Position numbers and translations under genes: made by a program. The notes under the pieces were generated by a model that saw only the letters and a list, made by a program, of their open reading frames with translations, was not told the DNA's origin and did not search any database. A stretch of DNA of 64,000 nt. It comes from Phormidium tenue FACHB-1052 (GTDB lineage Bacteria; Cyanobacteriota; Cyanobacteriia; Phormidesmidales; Phormidesmidaceae). This document shows, piece after piece, positions 32,486-39,885 of this stretch. The stretch is taken from assembly GCF_014696675.1 (NCBI RefSeq), contig NZ_JACJQN010000010.1, positions 124,001 through 188,000 on the forward strand, read 5' to 3'. Position 1 is the first letter of the stretch. Each line of letters starts with the position of its first letter.

Positions 32486-33012
32486 ACTCTTGCCCATAAG
32501 TCGTTGAACTCTTGCATATCCAGAAAGGCGATCGCTTCGATTGCTTTGCCGTCCTGCATTCTGAAATACCAGGTGTAAGTGTTGTGGTAAGGTCTGCCGT
32601 CCCCGGCGGTCGCTGCTCCATCCCACAGGGCAATGACCATATCGCCATCGGCCCAGATGCCGCGTAGGGTTGGCACAATTGGGGTCGATAATCGGGCACT
32701 GGTTGGGTTAATGACTTGCTCAAGTAACGCTTGTTTGCGATAGGTTCCCGCAGTTGCGCCAGTGCCCGTAATCGTCCAGGTTGCTTCTGGAGCAAGCAGG
32801 TCGAAGAAGTTGCCAGTTCCGTTGCGCCAACCGTTGAAATACTGCCGGACGATTTCTTTGTTGCGCTGTTCGATACTCTCAGTATCTTGCACGCCTACTG
32901 GGTTGGGCTGCATGACCTGAGACAATGGTTGATTAGGCGTTTTCGACATCCCCGGAACTGTTAGCAGCCCAATCAATCCCATACCGATTAAAACCTGACT
33001 CAAACGATGCAT
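32470..33012 (-). CDS. exported SnoaL/NTF2-like protein
   Basis: This 180-aa protein has a signal peptide (MHRLSQVLIGMGLIGLLTVPGMSK) and a SnoaL-like domain. The domain includes IEQRNKEIVRQYFNGWRNGTGNFFDLLAPEATWTITG, IVPTLRGIWADGDMVIALWDGAAT and TYTWYFRMQDGKAIEAIAFLDMQEFNDLW. AGGAGG before ATG 33012 fixes the start. The last codons (DLWARV) are followed closely by an SDR fragment, but the family usually ends there, so the gene appears complete. Its ligand or substrate is unknown. It is the only exported member of the three SnoaL-like proteins in the region. Confidence 0.82.
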   Translation of the reverse strand: MHRLSQVLIGMGLIGLLTVPGMSKTPNQPLSQVMQPNPVGVQDTESIEQRNKEIVRQYFNGWRNGTGNFFDLLAPEATWTITGTGATAGTYRKQALLEQVINPTSARLSTPIVPTLRGIWADGDMVIALWDGAATAGDGRPYHNTYTWYFRMQDGKAIEAIAFLDMQEFNDLWARVSPRN

Positions 33013-33131
33013 CTTTTTAACCTCCTGAAGGTTGCATAACAAAGTAGCTATTTCGCTCTCACATCTATTGCATTGTTCGGTATCGCTTTTATGGAAAAGG
33101 CATTTCTCAGTGAGTCCTTGAGCGTGAACTT

Positions 33132-34013
33132 CTAAATCAGGTTTTGCGCTTTTACAGTTGCGGCAGCGAAATTTTCGATTGTCGTTTGTCCTTTGCGAGT
33201 TTCAATACCGTTGTTTTCAAAAATGATATGACCGGAATTGAAGCCGCGCAGCATCTCGCACCAAGCGTTAGCAGCTTCAGGCGAGGCACCGAAACCAACG
33301 ATCGTCGCCTGCCAATCGCTTTCGGGAAGGGCGACAGCTTGCACGTCGCGCTTGAGCACGACAGCAAAAGCGACGGCGACATCATTTGGCGAATAATCTG
33401 CCGCGCCGTATAGCTCGATGATGCGTTTGCCCGTCCAGTCTTCGGTCAACGCTTCAGCGGCAGCGCGTCCGATGTCGGCAGCGGCAACCATCGGAAGTTT
33501 ACGGTCTAGTGGACTGTAAAAGCTCGGCAAAATGCCTTTTTCGGCGGCGATTACAGCCACGCCGTTCCAGTTTTCCATAAATCCCGCTGCCCGCAGAAAC
33601 GTGACGGGAATCGCCAAATTGCCAAAGATGTTTTCCAAAAGGTAAGTTGTCATGATGTTGCCTGTGCCAGTAGCGTGCTGCGAGCCAACCGAAGAAAGCA
33701 AGACAACTTTTTGCACGCTGGATTGCGCGATCGCTTCAACATAGGCTGCACCAATGTTTTTGGCTACGGTGAACATATCGACAGCCTGATAAGCAGGTGG
33801 ATTCATTGCATAAACAGCAATCGCACCGTCTAACGCCTTGGTTATCGCATCTGCGTCAATGACATCAGCGAAAGCAACATCCGCACCTTTCGCCTGCCAA
33901 GCATCAGCGGCTTTGTCCGATCGCAACACGACGCGCACCGGCAGTTGTTTTTCAAGCAACGTATCGGCAACCACAGAACCCGTTTGTCCGGTCGCACCAA
34001 ACACTACAAACAT
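33132..34013 (-). CDS. NmrA family NAD(P)-binding protein
   Basis: The 293-aa protein starts MFVVFGATGQTGSVVADTLLEK (glycine-rich NAD(P) motif). It has VRVVLRSDKAADAW, YAMNPPAY, VVLLSSVGSQHATGTGNI and TFLRAAGFMENW, the NmrA pattern. AGGAGG lies 7 bases before ATG 34013. It is divergent from an AraC regulator gene at 34282, and the pair probably forms a regulator-target set. The role is likely redox sensing or quinone/carbonyl reduction. Confidence 0.87.
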   Translation of the reverse strand: MFVVFGATGQTGSVVADTLLEKQLPVRVVLRSDKAADAWQAKGADVAFADVIDADAITKALDGAIAVYAMNPPAYQAVDMFTVAKNIGAAYVEAIAQSSVQKVVLLSSVGSQHATGTGNIMTTYLLENIFGNLAIPVTFLRAAGFMENWNGVAVIAAEKGILPSFYSPLDRKLPMVAAADIGRAAAEALTEDWTGKRIIELYGAADYSPNDVAVAFAVVLKRDVQAVALPESDWQATIVGFGASPEAANAWCEMLRGFNSGHIIFENNGIETRKGQTTIENFAAATVKAQNLI

Positions 34014-34281
34014 AAATTTCCTCCTGAAATGTCGAAACCAATTTTGATAACCGAAACCCCCAACGGCACAGTTCAACGGCAGGTTCCACTTTTGATGAGT
34101 CCAATGATCTAACGTTCAATCGCTAGTCTTCTCTTACGGCATGGATTTATCCTAGGTTTGAAAAGCTTTGGCGTGAATATACAAACCTGGCAGATGATTG
34201 CCTAATCCTCTCAAGTGAGGCATTGGTAACAGAGAATTTTCCCTATAATGAGCGCAGAAGCAGAGTTTAAGTTAAAACAGC

Positions 34282-35214
34282 ATGACGATTGATACACTCA
34301 GCCACAAGAGCGCGATCGATAAATGTGCAGAACTGGCGGCATTGGTCGATCGGCATACTGGCAACCAAGTTAACGGTATCCATGCAACTGCGATCGCTCC
34401 CCTAGAGTTCACGCGAGAATGTAATCCTGTCGTAGCAATGCCCGTTGTCAGCGAACCGCTTTTTGCGGTTGTGATACAGGGACAAAAGGAATTGTGGCTG
34501 AACGAGAAAGCCTTTCGATACGGTGTTGCTCAGTATCTGGTTTTGTCGGTGGATTTGCCGGTGAGTGCACGTGTGATCGAGGCGACTCCCACTCAACCTT
34601 ATCTCGGCTTTAAGCTGAAGCTAGACCCAGCCCAATTTTGTGAGATCATTGCTCAAACCCAGCCATGCACTAGTCAAAAAGAACCCGTGAAAGGTTGGTT
34701 CGTTAGCCATGCTGAGCCATCTTTGATTGACTGCGCTCTGCGGCTCGCAAAACTTTTAGAGACACCGCAAGATGTTTCGTTTCTGGCACCGATGATCATT
34801 CGCGAAATTTATTATCGTCTTCTAATGGGGGAACAAAGCGAAGCAGTTCGCCAAATTGCTACTGCTGGTAGCAATATGCAGCGCATTGCTGAGGTGATCA
34901 AAGACATCAAAGCAGAGCTTACAAAGCCGTTGCGGATTGAGGATCTCGCTGAGCAAGTGAACATGTCCGTTTCCTCTTTCCACCGCCACTTCAAAACAGT
35001 CACCTCAATGAGTCCGCTGCAATATCAAAAACAATTGCGACTCTTAGCTGCGCGACAGATAATGCTTGCTGAGAAAGCTGATGCCGTTCAAGCGGCCTAT
35101 CAAGTTGGGTATGAGAGTAATTCACAGTTCAGCCGCGAATATGCCCGCATGTTTGGTGCCCCTCCTATCCGGGATGTTGAACGGTTACGGACAGCCGAGA
35201 TAGTACTAAAGTGA
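34282..35214 (+). CDS. AraC family transcriptional regulator (YqhC-like)
   Basis: This 310-aa protein has an N-terminal AraC_N-type domain (AIAPLEFTRECNPVVAMPVVSEPLFAVVIQGQKELWL...YLVLSVDLPVSARV). The C-terminal AraC HTH pair includes LRIEDLAEQVNMSVSSFHRHFKTVTSMSPLQYQKQLRL and AAYQVGYESNSQFSREYARMFGAPP. This architecture is that of YqhC, which responds to aldehydes. It is not a close paralogue of the AraC proteins at 19474 and 30128. It is the only plus-strand gene in this region and faces away from the NmrA gene at 34013, its likely target. Confidence 0.93.
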   Translation: MTIDTLSHKSAIDKCAELAALVDRHTGNQVNGIHATAIAPLEFTRECNPVVAMPVVSEPLFAVVIQGQKELWLNEKAFRYGVAQYLVLSVDLPVSARVIEATPTQPYLGFKLKLDPAQFCEIIAQTQPCTSQKEPVKGWFVSHAEPSLIDCALRLAKLLETPQDVSFLAPMIIREIYYRLLMGEQSEAVRQIATAGSNMQRIAEVIKDIKAELTKPLRIEDLAEQVNMSVSSFHRHFKTVTSMSPLQYQKQLRLLAARQIMLAEKADAVQAAYQVGYESNSQFSREYARMFGAPPIRDVERLRTAEIVLK

Positions 35215-35290
35215 TTTCTGGAAGATAGTTTTCCCTAGTGATCAATGCTTCTCTCCTTAGGCAGACTTTGCCGACTCAGCCAGGAGCCGA

Positions 35291-35353
35291 TCATTCAGCA
35301 GAACTGTTCCCGGTTATTGATTCTATGCCGTCGATTTCATTGGCTTGTACTGG
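35291..35353 (-). pseudogene. tail remnant of the 67-aa MTHSIS protein gene
   Basis: The minus strand reads PVQANEIDGIESITGNSSAE-stop, matching the ends of the intact proteins at 14651 and 31194. The downstream bases (ATCGGCTCCTGGCTGAGT) match the other loci as well. No AraC gene follows here. Confidence 0.65.
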
Positions 35354-35392
35354 ATAGGAAATTGGTGCAATTTCGCCAGCGCTAACCAACGC

Positions 35393-35455
35393 TTATTCTC
35401 TGTGCCAGACACGCACACATTGAAAGCAATTGATGGCAAGACCTTGATCATCACT
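35393..35455 (-). pseudogene. tail remnant of the 99-aa protein gene
   Basis: The minus strand encodes SDDQGLAINCFQCVRVWHRE-stop, nearly identical to the end of the protein at 22953 (GLAINCFQCVRVWYRE). The rest of the gene is absent. It sits next to the MTHSIS tail, so two unrelated gene tails were left side by side. Confidence 0.7.
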
Positions 35456-35473
35456 GGTTCTTCGTCTTAAAGC

Positions 35474-36298
35474 TTAGGGAAGAGTTAGAATTTCTACCCC
35501 TTCCTCAGTCACAGCAACGGTGTGTTCAAACTGAGCTGAAAGTTTCTTGTCTTTTGTAATCACAGTCCAACGATCCGCTAAAAACTTAAGTGTACTCGTG
35601 CCTTCGTTTAGCATTGGCTCAACCGTAAAAACCATTCCCGGACGCAGCTTCAATCCACTGCCTCGTTCGCCAAAATGAGGAATTTGAAGCTCTGTATGCA
35701 TCTGCCTGCCGATACCATGCCCAACCATATCTCGAACAACTGAGAACCCTTTCGCCTCGGCATATTCTTGAATTGCAGCTCCAATATCACCAATTCTTGC
35801 CCCCGGCTTGATTTCAGCAATTCCTCGCATCATCGATGCTTGAGTGGCTTCAACTAGCTTTCGAGCTGTTGCGGATACATTGCCAACTAGGAATGTTTTA
35901 GACGTGTCGCCATGATAACCGTCTAGGCGTGGCGTTACATCGATGTTGATAATATCTCCGTCTTTAAGGATGTGCTTTGGATTCGGAATTCCGTGACAAA
36001 CTACTTCATTAATGCTGGTGCAAATTGAGCCGGTAAAGGGGGGATGATCGGGAGGCGCATAGCCAAGGGTGGCACTGGTTGCACCATGGGCTTGCATCCA
36101 ACGCGCCGCCTCATCATTTAAAGCTTGCGTACTCACTCCAGGTTGCACCATTGATTCAAGATGGTTGAGGAGATTCGCCGCGAGCCGTCCAGCCCGCCGC
36201 ATCTTGTCTAGTTCTCTACTCGAAAGCAAGACAAGGCCTGGATGACCCTGGGGTTGGCCCAAATCTCCGGCGATCGAGAGCAAATTCTGGCGGTTCAT
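35474..36298 (-). CDS. map: type I methionine aminopeptidase
   Basis: MetAP removes the initiator methionine from new proteins and needs two metal ions. The 274-aa protein has a short N-terminal extension (about 25 residues) before the SSRELDKMRRAGRL core. The metal ligands are in place: Asp in INIDVTP, Asp in HGDTSK, His in VGHGIGR, Glu in FTVEPML and Glu in QFEHTVAV. His in CHGIPN is the substrate-side His. Cyanobacteria often have several map genes; this one sits in an accessory region and is probably a secondary copy. It diverges from an RHH gene, with a strong palindrome between. Confidence 0.94.
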   Translation of the reverse strand: MNRQNLLSIAGDLGQPQGHPGLVLLSSRELDKMRRAGRLAANLLNHLESMVQPGVSTQALNDEAARWMQAHGATSATLGYAPPDHPPFTGSICTSINEVVCHGIPNPKHILKDGDIINIDVTPRLDGYHGDTSKTFLVGNVSATARKLVEATQASMMRGIAEIKPGARIGDIGAAIQEYAEAKGFSVVRDMVGHGIGRQMHTELQIPHFGERGSGLKLRPGMVFTVEPMLNEGTSTLKFLADRWTVITKDKKLSAQFEHTVAVTEEGVEILTLP

Positions 36299-36317
36299 GG
36301 ATAAAGCTTTGATTACT

Positions 36318-36354
36318 CGTGCTATGCCATGCTAGCACAGCATGGCATAGCACG
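36318..36354. promoter_or_regulatory. perfect 16-bp palindrome between map and the RHH gene
   Basis: CGTGCTATGCCATGCT (36318-36333) is exactly reverse-complementary to 36339-36354, with AGCAC between. Shorter TGCTA/TAGCA and GCCATGC units nest inside it. It lies in the 82-bp gap between divergent genes, about 19 bases from the map start and 27 bases from the RHH frame, a good place for an operator bound by the RHH protein. Confidence 0.6.
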
Positions 36355-36380
36355 ACACAGGCTAGGCTATTACTGGTATC

Positions 36381-36599
36381 TTGGAAGCAAGAAAACCAGA
36401 AGTGAAACTCAAAATGGGTGGTAAGACAGACTTGGAGCGAGTGGTTGCTTACGTTTCTCCAGAGTTAAAGCAAGAACTGGAGGAGTGGGCGCAGACAGAT
36501 GAAAGATCTGTCTCTTGGCTGGTTGCAAAATTAATTGATAAGTCTTTGCAAGAACGCCGAAAACAGCGAAGCGCTTCGGAAGTAGTCAATATGCGCTGA
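36381..36599 (+). CDS. ribbon-helix-helix (CopG-like) protein
   Basis: The core DLERVVAYVSPELKQELEEWAQTDERSVSWLVAKLIDKSLQERR has the RHH layout: a strand (RVVAYV), helix A (PELKQELEEWAQ), a turn (ERSVSW) and helix B (SWLVAKLIDKSLQE). Such proteins are repressors or antitoxins. No toxin gene follows. The frame opens with TTG at 36381; ATG 36414 (61 aa) is a good alternative. The strong palindrome just upstream is a candidate for its own operator. Confidence 0.75.
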   Translation: MEARKPEVKLKMGGKTDLERVVAYVSPELKQELEEWAQTDERSVSWLVAKLIDKSLQERRKQRSASEVVNMR

Positions 36600-36747
36600 A
36601 ATTAGAGTTCTTATAGAGTAGGTTGCTCTCGTTGCACTGACATTGACCCAGTTCTCAAGCGGGGCGGGCCTGCTGATTGACAAAAAAAGACCACTCGAGG
36701 GATGACATCCTTCAGCATCTGCCATCGCATAATGAATTAGACGTCTT

Positions 36748-36921
36748 ATGAGCTATCGAGCCCCTCTCGGTCGCTATGACGTAGACGCGGTGACCCCGCA
36801 CCCAACGCTTGCCCTAGAGGAAGCAGTGCTCGCTCACTTCCAAATTAGCAAAGCCCCGTTCACCCATCTGATGTCGAGTAACGGTTTAGTTGTCGTCGCT
36901 AACACTTTAGTGTCGTCTTAA
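36748..36921 (+). CDS. possible small ORF running into a transposon-like end
   Basis: An ATG frame encodes MSYRAPLGRYDVDAVTPHPT and about 22 more protein-like residues (...LALEEAVLAHFQISKAPFTHL) before entering the repeat element that starts at 36872, where it ends after 57 codons. On the far side of the element a frame reads PSFGDTNARSISREQALFCV and stops at 37197. It may be a small gene split by the element. No family was recognised. Confidence 0.3.
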   Translation: MSYRAPLGRYDVDAVTPHPTLALEEAVLAHFQISKAPFTHLMSSNGLVVVANTLVSS

Positions 36922-37091
36922 CCAAATTGGTGTCGCCTTAACGCATTAGTGCCATCAAGGTTCATTTAGCGTTTGAGCGCACTTTAGGTGTCATCTTAGC
37001 AATCACTAAGACCCTTTCTTGTCAATGGCTTAGCGATTTTTGGCTAGATGACAAAAAGTTGTTAAGACGACAAATAATCTGTTGCCCGACA
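36872..37091. mobile_element. 220-bp element with TnsB/TniA-type terminal repeats
   Basis: The left end starts TGTCGAGTAAC and then repeats TGTCGTCGCTAAC, TGTCGTCTTAAC, TGTCGCCTTAAC (36891, 36911, 36931), spaced about 20 bases. The right end, read on the minus strand from 37091, starts TGTCGGGCAAC and repeats TGTCGTCTTAAC (37072) and TGTCATCTAGCC (37053). The two ends are inverted and align over about 30 bases. Multiple ~20-bp-spaced TGTCGTC-type sites inside a 5'-TGT end are the hallmark of TnsB/TniA transposases (Tn7, Tn5053, type V-K CAST). No transposase is encoded, and I see no clear 5-bp target duplication. Confidence 0.7.
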
Positions 37092-37202
37092 CCCCTTCCT
37101 TTGGCGATACCAATGCTAGGAGCATCAGTCGAGAACAGGCATTGTTTTGCGTCCAGCAGAAAGCTGCAACCAGCCGGATGGAGCTTAAGAATTGACGTTG
37201 GC

Positions 37203-37772
37203 CTAAACGGCTTGGGCTTGGGCCACATGTTTGCCCTTACAAAACTCTTCCACAATTTTGCTGTTGAAGGCGGGCAAATCGTGGGGGTTGCGGCTGGTGA
37301 TTAACCCCTGATCGACGACCACCTCTTGATCGACCCAGGTGGCCCCGGCATTGCTAAGGTCGGTTTTTAGAGAAGGCCAGGAGGTGACGGTGCGCCCCTT
37401 GACCACATCGGCTTCAATCAAGGTCCAAGGCCCGTGACAAATTGCGGCTACGGGTTTGCTATCGGCAAAAAATGCCTGAATAAACTGAATGGCTTGAGCG
37501 TTGGTTCTGAGCTGGTCAGGATTCAACACTCCACCGGGCAGCACTAGCGCGTCGTAATCGGCGGCGCGAGCTTGGTCAAGGGTGCGATCGACCGGCACTG
37601 TGTCACCTTTGTCATGGTGATTCCAGCCTTGAATGGAGTCACCCTGGGGGGCGATCACATGCACTTGGGCACCGGCTTTTTCTAACGCTTGTTTGGGCTC
37701 GGTCAACTCAACCTGCTCAAATCCATCGGTGGCTAAGATCGCCACTTTGCGGTTTGTGAGTACTGGGGCCAT
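37203..37772 (-). CDS. DJ-1/PfpI family protein
   Basis: The 189-aa protein is a class I glutamine-amidotransferase-like DJ-1/PfpI member: KVAILATDGFEQVELTEPKQALEKAGA (Glu of the triad region). It has LVLPGGVLNPDQLR and the nucleophile elbow VAAICHGPWTLIEA (Cys with His), as in PfpI/YhbO/YraA. Members are described as deglycases or stress-protection enzymes, and the catalytic claim is disputed in the field. GAGAATT before ATG supports the start. It appears monocistronic. Confidence 0.92.
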   Translation of the reverse strand: MAPVLTNRKVAILATDGFEQVELTEPKQALEKAGAQVHVIAPQGDSIQGWNHHDKGDTVPVDRTLDQARAADYDALVLPGGVLNPDQLRTNAQAIQFIQAFFADSKPVAAICHGPWTLIEADVVKGRTVTSWPSLKTDLSNAGATWVDQEVVVDQGLITSRNPHDLPAFNSKIVEEFCKGKHVAQAQAV

Positions 37773-38444
37773 GCTAATTCTCCTGAGGTTTGAGGTTTAA
37801 ATTGTCGGTCCTAGATTTCCATGATCTCGGCTAGATTCTGCCCCTGAAATTAATTCAGCACATCCTTAGGCACACCGGGCGTAGCTATCTTCACCGCTTG
37901 ATTGAAGTCAAGAGGCTGGGCTAGTGGTTGCGGATGTGTAGGCTTACAATGCCTTCTAACCATTGAGGTCGCAGACTAAAGCTGGCAGATTTGTTGCCGA
38001 GAACTGTTTTCAGCTTAGGTAACTGAGTTGAGGGCAGCGTCTAGCCATAGGTGGAGTTAGTCAATTGGCCGCACCGGTTCAGCCATATTCATACATGGAG
38101 GGGCGGTACGGCGATCGCCGCTGCTAAAACTTCCCTAGCTAAAGCACAGAGCAGGTGACTAGGTCTACTACGGCCTTTCGAATTGAACACCGTGACAGAA
38201 GATTGAGAGCCCCACAAGACCCTCTTGAATACTTACACTGAAGCTAGCCAGCGCTATTTGAACCATAGCTTTCTTTGCAAAGCAGCAAATAGCTATGTCT
38301 TTCAGTCGATGGGGCTAGCTACATTGCTCAGAAATCGGCTGAAACAATTTGTTAGATAGTGCGATCGCACCCTGGCCCCAAGCAGCCTTGACGAGATTTC
38401 CCCAGCGATCTTCAGCAGAGCCTAGTTGAGATGGAGCTAATTCC
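37773..38444. other. intergenic region, no gene seen
   Basis: About 670 bases between two divergent genes, with no frame I can support on either strand. It includes a HIP1 core at about 38360 and must hold the promoters of the PfpI gene and NDH-2. A short imperfect inverted repeat (AGCTATTTG...CAAATAGCT, near 38260-38300) is present. Confidence 0.4.
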
Positions 38445-39869
38445 ATGAAAAATACCGCCATTGAGACTCAGCCTCACAAAGTTGTGATCGTTGGAGGAGG
38501 GTTTGGCGGTCTCTATGCCGCTAAGGCATTGGGAAAAACTAAGCAGGTTGAAGTCACTCTGATTGACAAACGAAATTTTCATCTGTTTCAACCGCTGCTC
38601 TATCAAGTAGCTACGGGGAAATTATCACCTGGGGATATTTCGTCGCCCCTGCGAGCGATCTTGAGTGCTCACCGCCACGTCAGGGTGTTGATGGATGCCG
38701 TCATTGATATTGACCCTCAGCAGCAGCAAGTGACGCTAACCCACGCAACTCTGCCCTACGACACGCTGGTGGTGGCCACGGGTGTTAGCCACCACTACTT
38801 CGGTCATGACCAGTGGGCCGAAGCCGCACCGGGGCTGAAGACCCTTGAGGACGCCCTAGAAATGCGGAAACGAATTTTTGGGGCGTTTGAAGCCGCTGAA
38901 AAAGAGTCAGATCCGGAGCGGCGGCGGGCCTGGCTAACGTTTGTGGTGGTGGGCGGCGGGCCAACCGGTGTGGAACTGGCTGGGGCCCTGGCCGAACTGG
39001 CTTTTCACACGCTTAAGGACGAATTTCACCATATTGACACCACCGAAACCCGTATTCTGTTGCTGGAAGGGCTCGATCGCGTGCTGCCCCCTTACCCCGC
39101 TGATCTGTCGGCCAAAGCCGCCGCATCACTGAAGGAGTTGGGTGTAACAGTGCGTACCGAAGCTCTAGTGACCGACATCGACGACGATGTGGTGACGGTG
39201 CGCCAGGGCGAGCAGACGGAGCAAGTGCGGGCCAAAACCATTCTCTGGGCTGCCGGAGTGAGGGCTTCGGCGCTGGGCAAAGTGCTGGCTGCCCGAGCCG
39301 GGGCTCAGCTCGATCGCTCGGGGCGGGTCATGGTGAACCCTGATCTAAGTCTGCCTGAGCAGCCCAACATTTTTGTGGTGGGCGATCTAGCCCACTTTGC
39401 CCACCAGAACAATGGCGCAGACTCCCCGGAGGGAAACCAGCCCCTGCCGGGTGTTGCGCCCGTGGCGATGCAGCAGGGAGCCTACATCGCCAAGCTAATT
39501 CAGCGGCGGCTGCAAGGGAAAGCGGTGCCTCCCTTCCACTATGACGATGTAGGCAGTCTGGCGGTGATTGGCCATCACGCGGCGGTGGTGAATATGGGAC
39601 GGTTCAAGCTGTGGGGCTTCCCCGCCTGGCTGATCTGGATTTTTGTACACATCTACTATTTGATCGAGTTTGACAACAAGCTGGTGGTGATGATCCAGTG
39701 GTTGTGGAGCTATTTCACTCGCAAAGGCGGTTCACGGCTGATTACTTGGGAAGAGAGCCGCCTGGATGAGCCGATAGTTGTCGATCAGGAGCCTCAGCGG
39801 GTGGAGCGGAATGAAGCTCCAGAACGCACCTCAGGGAATCTAAAAGCGCCAGTCATTGCAGAATCGTAG
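38445..39869 (+). CDS. type II NADH dehydrogenase (NDH-2)
   Basis: NDH-2 is a membrane-attached flavoprotein that passes electrons from NAD(P)H to quinones without pumping protons. The 474-aa protein has the FAD motif [17 protein letters not shown] (about 13-29) and [25 protein letters not shown]. The NADH motif is [19 protein letters not shown], followed by FVVGDLAHF. The C-terminal amphipathic part [27 protein letters not shown] is the usual membrane anchor. A Pro/Glu-rich tail of about 40 residues follows. The xylulokinase gene starts 16 bases downstream, so the two may be co-transcribed, which would couple polyol-derived NADH to the quinone pool. Confidence 0.93.
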   Translation: MKNTAIETQPHKVVIVGGGFGGLYAAKALGKTKQVEVTLIDKRNFHLFQPLLYQVATGKLSPGDISSPLRAILSAHRHVRVLMDAVIDIDPQQQQVTLTHATLPYDTLVVATGVSHHYFGHDQWAEAAPGLKTLEDALEMRKRIFGAFEAAEKESDPERRRAWLTFVVVGGGPTGVELAGALAELAFHTLKDEFHHIDTTETRILLLEGLDRVLPPYPADLSAKAAASLKELGVTVRTEALVTDIDDDVVTVRQGEQTEQVRAKTILWAAGVRASALGKVLAARAGAQLDRSGRVMVNPDLSLPEQPNIFVVGDLAHFAHQNNGADSPEGNQPLPGVAPVAMQQGAYIAKLIQRRLQGKAVPPFHYDDVGSLAVIGHHAAVVNMGRFKLWGFPAWLIWIFVHIYYLIEFDNKLVVMIQWLWSYFTRKGGSRLITWEESRLDEPIVVDQEPQRVERNEAPERTSGNLKAPVIAES

Positions 39870-39885
39870 GGATGGGGAGGCTGAG

